A stretch of DNA of 7,335 bases, taken from NCBI GenBank assembly GCA_030039655.1, contig JASHVC010000672.1, positions 1 through 7,335 on the forward strand, read 5' to 3'. This DNA comes from Xanthobacteraceae bacterium (lineage in GTDB: Bacteria > Pseudomonadota > Alphaproteobacteria > Rhizobiales > Xanthobacteraceae). The notes under the pieces were generated by a model. The model saw only the letters and a list, made by a program, of their open reading frames with translations, was not told the origin of the DNA and ran no database searches. The translations under genes were made by a program, and so were the position numbers. This document shows positions 1-4,267 of this stretch, piece by piece; the stretch's first letter is position 1; each line of letters begins with the position of its first letter.

Positions 1-20
1 GACTCCTGCCGTGCGCACCA
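1..20 (+). tRNA. 3' end of a tRNA, cut by window edge
   Basis: The window opens inside a T-loop (GACT, the end of a canonical TTCGACT), followed by a T-stem strand CCTGC (5-9), an acceptor strand CGTGCGC (10-16), discriminator A17 and an encoded CCA (18-20). The 5' acceptor strand should be GCGCACG, outside the window. Specificity cannot be read because the anticodon is missing. It shows that the tRNA array continues to the left. Confidence 0.8.
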
Positions 21-25
21 AATAA

Positions 26-101
26 CAGGGTGAAGCTCGTGCTAGAAGAGTTCGGCGCTTGGAACGCCGAGGCCGGTGGGCAGAACACCGCACCCTGACC
101 A
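26..101 (+). tRNA. tRNA-Pro(UGG) with an aberrant T-loop
   Basis: Full cloverleaf. Acceptor CAGGGTG (26-32) pairs with CACCCTG (91-97). The D-stem is GCTC/GAGT. The anticodon stem CGGCG/CGCCG encloses loop CTTGGAA (58-64), with anticodon TGG at 60-62. The C1-G72 pair and A73 fit the known identity elements of bacterial tRNA-Pro. CCA is encoded (99-101). The T-stem CGGTG/CACCG is intact, but the T-loop reads GGCAGAA (79-85) instead of TTCRANT, and position 8 is A instead of the nearly universal T. The stems are maintained while core tertiary positions have changed, so function is uncertain. Confidence 0.85.
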
Positions 102-105
102 ATTC

Positions 106-197
106 AGCCGCATAGCTCAACGGCAGAGCGGCAGGCTTATACCCTGCGAGCCCTAGATTGGGGCGTGATCCAGGTTCGAATCCTGGTGCGGCTACCA
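106..197 (+). tRNA. class II tRNA with UAU anticodon (Ile codon AUA)
   Basis: Acceptor AGCCGCA (106-112) pairs perfectly with TGCGGCT (187-193). The D-stem is GCTC/GAGC with a GG-containing loop. The anticodon stem GCAGG/CCTGC (131-135/143-147) encloses loop CTTATAC, with anticodon TAT at 138-140. The T-arm is canonical (CCAGG, TTCGAAT, CCTGG). Discriminator is A194 and CCA is encoded. The variable region (148-169) is 22 nt and folds into a GCCCTA/TGGGGC hairpin, so this is a class II tRNA. Bacterial class II tRNAs normally serve Leu, Ser, Tyr or Sec, whereas a UAU anticodon reads the Ile codon AUA. Ile by anticodon, but the long arm and A73 would equally suit charging by LeuRS. Confidence 0.9.
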
Positions 198-222
198 GAG
201 ACAACCTCGGACCCAACGGAAC

Positions 223-381
223 ACCCCTTTCGTTCAATGACAGGGCATGATCCCGAAAAAGCCTGCCCTCGGACTTGATCCGAGGGTGGACGCCGGTTTT
301 CGGAAAAGATCATGCCCCAACAATAATCTGTTTGGCGCTCTGAACGCGCAGACGGTGGTTCAATTCCATCAGGGGGTGCCA
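223..381 (+). tRNA. tRNA-Gln(CUG), interrupted by a palindromic repeat
   Basis: The 5' part is acceptor ACCCCTT (223-229), TC, then D-stem GTTC (232-235), loop AATGACA and GGGC (243-246). The 3' part has anticodon loop CTCTGAA (338-344, anticodon CTG at 340-342), T-stem GGTGG/CCATC with loop TTCAATT, acceptor AGGGGGT (371-377), discriminator G378 and CCA (379-381). The acceptor strands pair 7/7 with one wobble although about 140 nt apart, and G73 fits Gln. About 84 extra nt lie between the D-arm and the anticodon arm, made mostly of the palindrome at 243-317. The anticodon stem is weak: only three inner pairs form. It may be a disrupted pseudogene, or a tRNA carrying an extra hairpin. Confidence 0.7.
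243..317. repeat. palindromic repeat with nested hairpin
   Basis: The outer arms GGGCATGATC (243-252) and GATCATGCCC (308-317) are perfect inverted copies, followed inward by GAAAA-rich and TTTTC-rich complementary segments. Inside is a second perfect hairpin: CCCTCGGA (266-273), loop CTTGA, TCCGAGGG (279-286). From memory, the outer motif matches a short palindromic repeat widespread in Bradyrhizobium and related genomes. Its left arm doubles as the 3' strand of the D-stem of the surrounding tRNA-Gln. Confidence 0.8.
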
Positions 382-392
382 GATTTATCTTT

Positions 393-467
393 CGAGTGGT
401 GGCGAAATGGGAACGCTGTGAGTTGCAACCTCACCAGGAGCGGGTTCGATTCCCGCCCACTCGTCCA
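393..467 (+). tRNA. tRNA-Cys(GCA)
   Basis: Acceptor CGAGTGG (393-399) pairs with CCACTCG (457-463). The D-stem is 3 bp (GCG/CGC) with a GGG-containing loop. The anticodon stem GTGAG/CTCAC encloses loop TTGCAAC, with anticodon GCA at 425-427. The T-arm GCGGG, TTCGATT, CCCGC is canonical. The discriminator is T464, the hallmark of tRNA-Cys, and CCA is encoded. All stems are perfect, so this is one of the best-preserved members of the array. Confidence 0.92.
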
Positions 468-484
468 AACAAACACTAAGATAA

Positions 485-561
485 GCGCTCGTAGCTCAGC
501 GGACGAGAGCCGGCGGCTTCTACCCGCCAGGTCGGAGGTTCAAATCCTCCCGAGCGCACCA
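485..561 (+). tRNA. tRNA-Arg(UCU)
   Basis: Acceptor GCGCTCG (485-491) pairs with CGAGCGC (551-557). The D-stem is GCTC/GAGC. The anticodon stem GGCGG/CCGCC encloses loop CTTCTAC, with anticodon TCT at 519-521. The T-arm is GGAGG, TTCAAAT, CCTCC. Discriminator is A558 and CCA is encoded. It reads AGA, a rare Arg codon in GC-rich alphaproteobacteria. Fully canonical. Confidence 0.94.
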
Positions 562-587
562 ACATTCGATACGATCAAACAAACCGC

Positions 588-661
588 GGTCACGTAGCTC
601 AAGGAAGAGCGCGCGCGTCCTAAGCGCAAGGCTCGGGGTTCGATTCCTCGCGTGATCACCA
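588..661 (+). tRNA. tRNA-Arg(CCU)
   Basis: Acceptor GGTCACG (588-594) pairs with CGTGATC (651-657) with one G-T pair. The D-stem is GCTC/GAGC with a short 6-nt loop. The anticodon loop GTCCTAA (617-623) gives anticodon CCT at 619-621. Its stem CGCGC/GCGCA has a C-A mismatch at the outer pair (27-43). The T-arm CGGGG, TTCGATT, CCTCG is canonical. Discriminator is A658 and CCA is encoded. It reads AGG, complementing the neighbouring UCU tRNA. Confidence 0.88.
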
Positions 662-673
662 CTTTTCGTTTCC

Positions 674-761
674 GGAGAGCTAACCGGCCGGGGGCCGGCG
701 ACGCCTGCTAAGCGCTCGGTGCCCGTTCGGGCATGAGAATCGTGCTCTCAGCTCTCCGCCA
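674..761 (+). tRNA. tRNA-Ser(GCU) with variant T-loop
   Basis: Acceptor GGAGAGC (674-680) pairs perfectly with GCTCTCC (751-757). The anticodon loop CTGCTAA (705-711) gives GCT at 707-709. A long variable arm with a TGCCC/GGGCA hairpin (720-733) and discriminator G758 fit Ser. CCA is encoded. The T-stem TGAGA/TCTCA is perfect, but the T-loop is ATCGTGC (739-745), with A at 54 and T at 58. The D region is unusually GC-rich (CCGGCC...GGCCGG) and can form a long hairpin. The anticodon stem has an A-C mismatch. Confidence 0.87.
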
Positions 762-764
762 ATC

Positions 765-795
765 GCGGGGCCGGCATATAGTGCGCCGGTCTTCC
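765..795 (+). pseudogene. tRNA-Gly-like 5' half, degenerate
   Basis: This stretch resembles the 5' half of the tRNA-Gly(UCC) that starts at 852. GCGGGGCCGGCATA (765-778) differs from 852-865 at two of 14 positions, and GTGCGCCGGTCTTCC (781-795) is an exact copy of 873-887, up to and including the anticodon. After 795 the resemblance stops. No matching 3' anticodon stem, T-arm or acceptor strand follows, so I read it as a truncated duplicate of tRNA-Gly. Confidence 0.55.
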
Positions 796-845
796 GGTTC
801 GTGTTGCTTAGGCTCGTAGGTGCGCGGCCGAGGTGAACCAACACG
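796..845 (+). other. structured remnant with two competing stems
   Basis: Two inverted pairs overlap here. GGTTCGT (796-802) can pair with GTGAACC (833-839), with two wobbles. CGTGTTG (800-806) can pair perfectly with CAACACG (839-845). The two stems share bases, so only one can form at a time. GGCTCG and CGGCC/CGAG lie inside. No convincing anticodon arm or TTCRANT loop is seen. It fills the tRNA-sized gap between Ser and Gly and is probably decayed tRNA sequence. Confidence 0.35.
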
Positions 846-851
846 GCAGTT

Positions 852-926
852 GCGGGTCTGGCATAGACGGATGTGCGCCGGTCTTCCAAACCGGACAGGC
901 GAGATCGTTACTCGCGGCCCGCTCCA
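852..926 (+). tRNA. tRNA-Gly(UCC) with variant T-loop
   Basis: Acceptor GCGGGTC (852-858) pairs with GGCCCGC (916-922) with one wobble. The anticodon stem CCGGT/ACCGG is perfect, with loop CTTCCAA and anticodon TCC at 885-887. Discriminator T923 and the G1-C72, C2-G71, G3-C70 pairs fit Gly identity. CCA is encoded. The T-stem GCGAG/CTCGC is perfect, but the loop is ATCGTTA (904-910), with A at 54 and T at 58. The D-arm (GCAT/ATGT or GCA/TGC) is irregular, with extra bases before the anticodon stem. Confidence 0.87.
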
Positions 927-930
927 ATCA

Positions 931-1005
931 GGGGCGTTAGTGTAACGGCTAACATCTCGGTCCTTCAAACCGAAGACGCGGGGTCGGCACCCGCACGCCC
1001 TACCA
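931..1005 (+). tRNA. tRNA-Glu(UUC) with C33 and variant T-loop
   Basis: Acceptor GGGGCGT (931-937) pairs with ACGCCCT (995-1001), with G1-T72 wobble. The D-stem is GTGT/ACAT with loop AACGGCTA. The anticodon stem TCGGT/ACCGA is perfect. The loop is CCTTCAA (962-968) with anticodon TTC at 964-966, so position 33 is C instead of the nearly invariant T. The T-stem GCGGG/CCCGC is perfect with aberrant loop GTCGGCA. Discriminator is A1002 and CCA is encoded. Confidence 0.85.
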
Positions 1006-1019
1006 TTTTGCTGCTTTGC

Positions 1020-1095
1020 CGCCCCTTGGCCGATCGGTTAGGCGCCGGACTTTGAATCCGGATCGAGCCCGGTTCAACTCCGGGAGGGGCTGCCA
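1020..1095 (+). tRNA. tRNA-Gln(UUG)
   Basis: Acceptor CGCCCCT (1020-1026) faces AGGGGCT (1085-1091). Six pairs form and the first is a C-T mismatch; a weak 1-72 pair is a known feature of tRNA-Gln. Discriminator G1092 fits Gln. The D-stem is GCC/GGC. The anticodon stem CCGGA/TCCGG encloses CTTTGAA, with anticodon TTG at 1052-1054. The T-arm CCCGG, TTCAACT, CCGGG is canonical. CCA is encoded and abuts the next tRNA directly. Confidence 0.92.
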
Positions 1096-1172
1096 CCCGG
1101 CATAGCTTAGCGGACCAAAGCGCCCGTCTCATAAGCGGGAGAGCGGTGGATCGTACCCACCTGCCGGGACCA
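1096..1172 (+). tRNA. tRNA with CAU anticodon (Met or Ile2)
   Basis: Acceptor CCCGGCA (1096-1102) pairs perfectly with TGCCGGG (1162-1168). The D-stem is GCTT/AAGC. The anticodon stem CCCGT/GCGGG encloses loop CTCATAA, with anticodon CAT at 1130-1132. It is not an initiator: 1-72 is paired and the three G-C pairs at 29-31/39-41 are absent. It could be elongator Met, or Ile2 if the C34 is converted to lysidine. The T-stem GGTGG/CCACC is perfect, but the loop is ATCGTAC, with A54 and T58. Discriminator is A1169 and CCA is encoded. It begins on the base after the CCA of tRNA-Gln(UUG). Confidence 0.88.
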
Positions 1173-1192
1173 TTTCGTCGGTCAGTCTTTTT

Positions 1193-1268
1193 GCCGACTT
1201 AGCTCAGTGGGAGAGCACTGCGTCGTGGCCGCAGCACGAGGCCGGTTCGATTCCGCCAGTCGGTTCCA
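1193..1268 (+). tRNA. tRNA-His(GUG)-like, lacking G-1:C73
   Basis: Acceptor GCCGACT (1193-1199) pairs with AGTCGGT (1258-1264) with G1-T72 wobble. The D-stem is GCTC/GAGC. The anticodon stem CTGCG/CGCAG is perfect, with loop TCGTGGC (1223-1229) and anticodon GTG at 1225-1227, so position 33 is C. The T-arm is GCCGG, TTCGATT, CCGCC with one mismatch. CCA is encoded. Discriminator is T1265 and the base before the gene is T, so the usual His identity pair G-1:C73 is absent. Some alphaproteobacteria are known to lack G-1 in tRNA-His, but those carry A73. Confidence 0.85.
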
Positions 1269-1281
1269 CTATCGCCGCAAC

Positions 1282-1356
1282 AGGGGTGTAAGATAACGGC
1301 AGTCGGCGGGTCTCCAAAACCCTGCAGTTCGGGTTCAAATCCTGACACCCCTGCCA
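1282..1356 (+). tRNA. tRNA-Trp(CCA)
   Basis: Acceptor AGGGGTG (1282-1288) pairs perfectly with CACCCCT (1346-1352). The A1-T72 pair and discriminator G1353 fit bacterial tRNA-Trp. The D-stem is short (GAT/GTC). The anticodon loop CTCCAAA (1312-1318) gives CCA at 1314-1316; its stem CGGGT/ACCCT has a C-T mismatch at the outer pair. The T-arm TCGGG, TTCAAAT, CCTGA is canonical. CCA is encoded. It is the last recognisable tRNA of the array. Confidence 0.9.
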
Positions 1357-1479
1357 TTCTTTGGACGTTCACGAATCTATCGCTTCAGCTATCAGTGGTC
1401 CGCCACGCCCGGTGCCGCAACGCTCTTGCTCTTTGCCGCCCGGTTCGAGACTGTTGCGGAATTGGCCGGGGGATAGCCG

Positions 1480-2118
1480 ATGTCGATGCAAACCGAATCC
1501 ACGCAAGCGAGATCCGCCGATGAGCTGTGGAAGATCCTGATCAGCTTCGGCCGCGTCGGCCTGTTCGCGCTCGGCGGCGGCAACGGCATGATCAAGATGA
1601 TCAGCGAGGAAGCTGTCGATATCCGCAAATGGCTTTCTGCCGACGAGTTCGGCTCGCTGCTCGGCATGACGTTTCTTTTTCCCGGGCTGACCGCCTGCAA
1701 GCTGTCGGGAATGATCGGTTACCGCGTAGCCGGCATATCGGGGCTGATCGTTGCGGCGCTGGCGATCAACATTCCAGGAATCGTGATGACGGCGGTCGGC
1801 TTCCTGTTCCTGCTCAGTTACACCCACGTCCCTTTCGTCAAAGAGCTTCTGCTCGCCATGCAGTTCGCCGCCATGTCGCTCATCGGAGCGGTGCTTTTCG
1901 ACATGATCCGGCCGGCCGCGAAGCGCAGAAAATATTGGATCGGCATCTTTCTGACCGTGGCGTTCTTTCTCGCCATGGTGATGTTCCACCTTCCGGTCAT
2001 CATTTGCCTGCTCTGCTATCTGCTCCTCTACGTCGCTGCGCCATTTTGGTCGCCGGTCACTGAACCTGGACGCAGTCCAGCAGCGAGTGACCGTTTGCCC
2101 AACGCGACCCATCCGTAA
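1480..2118 (+). CDS. short-chain chromate transporter family protein (CHR), first of a tandem pair
   Basis: A 212-residue integral membrane protein with one CHR domain, the half-size form of ChrA-type carriers. Residues 20-36 hold the family's FGRVGLFALGGG motif, followed by a KWLSADEFG segment and FLFPGLTACKL near 67-77, where many members have a PGP motif. GYRVAG and several hydrophobic helices follow, then a hydrophilic tail of about 22 residues (SPVTEPG... to the end). Known short CHR proteins occur as adjacent pairs that export chromate together; the actual substrate here is inferred. The ATG at 1480 has a GGGGGA ribosome site about 7 nt upstream; an ATG two codons later is the alternative. 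The next gene encodes a colinear paralogue 44 nt downstream, suggesting an operon. Confidence 0.9.
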   Translation: MSMQTESTQARSADELWKILISFGRVGLFALGGGNGMIKMISEEAVDIRKWLSADEFGSLLGMTFLFPGLTACKLSGMIGYRVAGISGLIVAALAINIPGIVMTAVGFLFLLSYTHVPFVKELLLAMQFAAMSLIGAVLFDMIRPAAKRRKYWIGIFLTVAFFLAMVMFHLPVIICLLCYLLLYVAAPFWSPVTEPGRSPAASDRLPNATHP

Positions 2119-2162
2119 CGGCCACCGCTGCAGAGCCCCTTACGGCAGGAACCAGAACCCAC

Positions 2163-2723
2163 ATGGCACTTCTGCACGCAATCATGGACCTGCTTGTCAG
2201 TTTCGGCCAAATTGGCGTGTTCACGTTTGGCGGCGGCGACGCGATGCTGAAGCTCATTCGCGACGAAACCGTCACGCACCGCCATTGGCTCAGCGCGGAC
2301 GAATACGGCTCCCTGATCGCCATCGATTTTTTGTTTCCCGGGCTGACCGCAGCGAAGATCGCTGGCGTCATCGGCTATCGCGTGGCCGGAATCGCCGGAC
2401 TGTTGACCGCAGTGCTTGCGCTCAATCTGCCAGGCATCATCCTGGTCGCGATCGGCTTTACCTTCACGGTCAAGCACGTCAACAGGCCGATCGCGCAGAA
2501 GATCTTGGAGGCCATGAAATTCGGCGCCATGGCGATGATAGGTGCGGTTCTGTTCGACATGATGCAATCGGCAGCCACCCACGGGAACGGCACTATCCTT
2601 GCCGTCGTCCTCACGGCGCTGTTCTTTGTTACGCTCGAGTTTTTCAATGCGCCGGTTATCGGCGGGCTCCTCACCTACATCGCCGTTTTCCTCGGCCTGC
2701 ATTTCTGCGGCCTGCCGATCTAG
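2163..2723 (+). CDS. short-chain chromate transporter family protein (CHR), second of a tandem pair
   Basis: A 186-residue CHR-domain membrane protein, colinear with the preceding gene. Residues 11-24 carry FGQIGVFTFGGG, then HWLSADEYG, then FLFPGLTAAKIAGVIGYRVAG near 58-78, with the same PGL variant. The IGAVLFDM segment is shared exactly with the first protein. Hydrophobic helices fill the C-terminal half and there is no hydrophilic tail. It probably forms a heteromeric transporter with its neighbour, as the paired YwrA/YwrB-type proteins are thought to; chromate as substrate is inferred from the family only. The ATG at 2163 has an AGGA about 12 nt upstream; the ATG at 2184 is a possible alternative but lacks a better ribosome site. 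Confidence 0.9.
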   Translation: MALLHAIMDLLVSFGQIGVFTFGGGDAMLKLIRDETVTHRHWLSADEYGSLIAIDFLFPGLTAAKIAGVIGYRVAGIAGLLTAVLALNLPGIILVAIGFTFTVKHVNRPIAQKILEAMKFGAMAMIGAVLFDMMQSAATHGNGTILAVVLTALFFVTLEFFNAPVIGGLLTYIAVFLGLHFCGLPI

Positions 2724-2844
2724 GCTCGTTGCGCTGGTGGTTCTGCGCCGACAATTGTCCCCGCCTGCGTTCATCGCTAGATTTGCCCGGAATAATTCTC
2801 AAAATGCCCAGTACAGGTCCTGACCTGCTGTCCGGTTCAAGCTT

Positions 2845-4137
2845 ATGATCCAAGTCCCGCCACTGGACAGCTTCGCTCTGTTGCTCGGGCTGAGTTTTTT
2901 CCTTGGGCTCGCATTCGAAGATTTTTTCAACCGCGGCACCATAAAACGCCCCGGCGGCATACGCACCTTTCCGATGCTCGCCTTGGGCGGCGGCATCCTC
3001 TACCTGTTCGACCCCACTCACTTCATACCGTTTTCCGTTGGGCTCCTGGTGTTGGGCTCCTGGCTGTTCGTCTACTACCAGAAACATGTGTGCGAGCCCG
3101 ACGAGGAAGGAGAATCCAACGTCGGCCTTGTGGTTCCCGTGCTCAACGTCCACGCCTACGTGCTTGGCGCCATAACGTTGGCGTTGCCCCATTGGATCGC
3201 CGTAGCCACCACTGTCGTCGCCGTATTGCTGCTCACCGGACGCACGCAACTCCACGCTCTGGCGCGGCGAGTCGAGCTTGATGAGATTGTCACCGCTGGT
3301 GAGTTTTTAATCCTCACCGGCATTATCCTGCCGCTGCTGCCGAACGAGCCGGTGACGACGCTGACAAAAATCACGCCTCGCCAGGTCTGGCTTGCACTCG
3401 TGGTCGTCTGCACCTTCTCCTATGTGAGCTATTTGGCGCAGCGCTATTGGGCTGCGGCCGCACGCGGCCTCTGGATGGCGGCCCTCGGCGGACTTTATTC
3501 TTCGACTGCCGCAACCGTCGTACTCGCCCGACAGGCCAAAGTTGAACCCACGTTGCAACGTCAGGCCCGCGCCGGCATCACGCTCGCGACCGGCATCATG
3601 TATTTAAGGATCGCGGCGATCGTCGCCATCTTTAACTTGACGCTGGCGCGAATCCTGGCGGGGCCGCTCGTCAGCCTAGCGTTGACCGGCTTCGTCATCT
3701 GCGGTCTGCAATACTGGTGGGGCAAATCGGCGGACGAGGCGAAGACGCAGTCCGCGATGCTAGCCTCCAGCAGCAAAAACCCACTTGAGATTATTCCGGC
3801 CGCGGCGTTTGCCGCATTGTTCATCGCCACGTCCTTGGCCTCTAGCTTCGCGACATCCGAATTCGGAACATCCGGCATTTATGCACTGGCGGCCATCATC
3901 GGCGTGTCCGACATTGATCCTTTCGTGCTCAACCTGGTGCAGGGCGGCACGACCGGCGTGACGAATACGGTGGCCGCAGCAGCGATTCTGATTGCGGCTT
4001 CGTCCAACAATATGCTCAAGGCATTCTACGCCGTGTCCTTCGGCGGCGGCACGACGGCGCCAAGCGCGGCGGCCCTCGTGTTTCTCGCCGCCGTGGGTGC
4101 CGCCGTCGGCGTTGCCATGGCGCTTGGCCTCTTTTAG
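2845..4137 (+). CDS. MgtC/SapB-DUF4010 family membrane protein
   Basis: A 430-residue polytopic membrane protein with roughly a dozen hydrophobic segments. The N-terminal part (about 1-140) looks like an MgtC/SapB domain: a glycine-rich first helix (LLLGLSFFLGLAFE), then GGIRTFPMLALGGG, close to the family's RTFPL signature. The C-terminal part (about 175-425) matches DUF4010: GGLYSSTAATVVLARQA near 213-229, DIDPFVLNLVQGG near 353-365 and ASSNNMLKAFYA near 382-393. Function is not established; MgtC-type proteins are linked to magnesium stress and membrane energetics, and DUF4010 has no known activity. It lies 121 nt after the CHR pair on the same strand, so co-transcription is possible. No clear Shine-Dalgarno precedes the ATG. 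Confidence 0.88.
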   Translation: MIQVPPLDSFALLLGLSFFLGLAFEDFFNRGTIKRPGGIRTFPMLALGGGILYLFDPTHFIPFSVGLLVLGSWLFVYYQKHVCEPDEEGESNVGLVVPVLNVHAYVLGAITLALPHWIAVATTVVAVLLLTGRTQLHALARRVELDEIVTAGEFLILTGIILPLLPNEPVTTLTKITPRQVWLALVVVCTFSYVSYLAQRYWAAAARGLWMAALGGLYSSTAATVVLARQAKVEPTLQRQARAGITLATGIMYLRIAAIVAIFNLTLARILAGPLVSLALTGFVICGLQYWWGKSADEAKTQSAMLASSSKNPLEIIPAAAFAALFIATSLASSFATSEFGTSGIYALAAIIGVSDIDPFVLNLVQGGTTGVTNTVAAAAILIAASSNNMLKAFYAVSFGGGTTAPSAAALVFLAAVGAAVGVAMALGLF

Positions 4138-4160
4138 AACACGGTTGATTTAAGTTCGCT

Positions 4161-4223
4161 CCGCTCGTCCCCGCGCAAGCGGGGACCCAGTTGCTGGATT
4201 CCCGCTTACGCGGGAATGAGCGG
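4161..4223. repeat. double-hairpin palindromic repeat
   Basis: Two hairpins lie within an outer stem. The outer pair is CCGCTC (4161-4166) with GAGCGG (4218-4223). Inside are GTCCCCGC, loop GCAA, GCGGGGAC (4167-4186) and TTCCCGC, loop TTAC, GCGGGAA (4199-4216). All stems are perfect, giving a three-way-junction fold. From memory this resembles repeats dispersed in Bradyrhizobium and other alphaproteobacteria. It sits between two convergent genes, 24 nt after the DUF4010 stop, so it may also limit transcription from both sides, although no T-tract follows. Confidence 0.8.
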
Positions 4224-4267
4224 ATTTGGCTTCGTTGCTTCGCAGAACCTGTCGGCGGACTGTGAGC

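Noticed and set aside
243..317. CRISPR-like or riboswitch element
   Set aside because: There is one palindrome only, no repeat-spacer series, and it lies inside a tRNA gene.
247..597. Plus-strand ORF of 116 codons
   Set aside because: It runs across a palindromic repeat and three tRNA genes; the translation has no domain and no ribosome site decides for it.
1360..1476. Open plus-strand frame ending in a plausible protein-like tail (FAARFETVAELAGG, stop at 1474-1476)
   Set aside because: It has no start codon clear of tRNA-Trp and is too short to assign. It might be the remnant of a truncated gene, but nothing supports a function.
1369..2112. Long minus-strand ORF, and a similar one at 2028-2774
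   Set aside because: They lie antisense to the two CHR genes, are rich in charged residues without domains, and resemble each other only because the CHR genes are paralogues.
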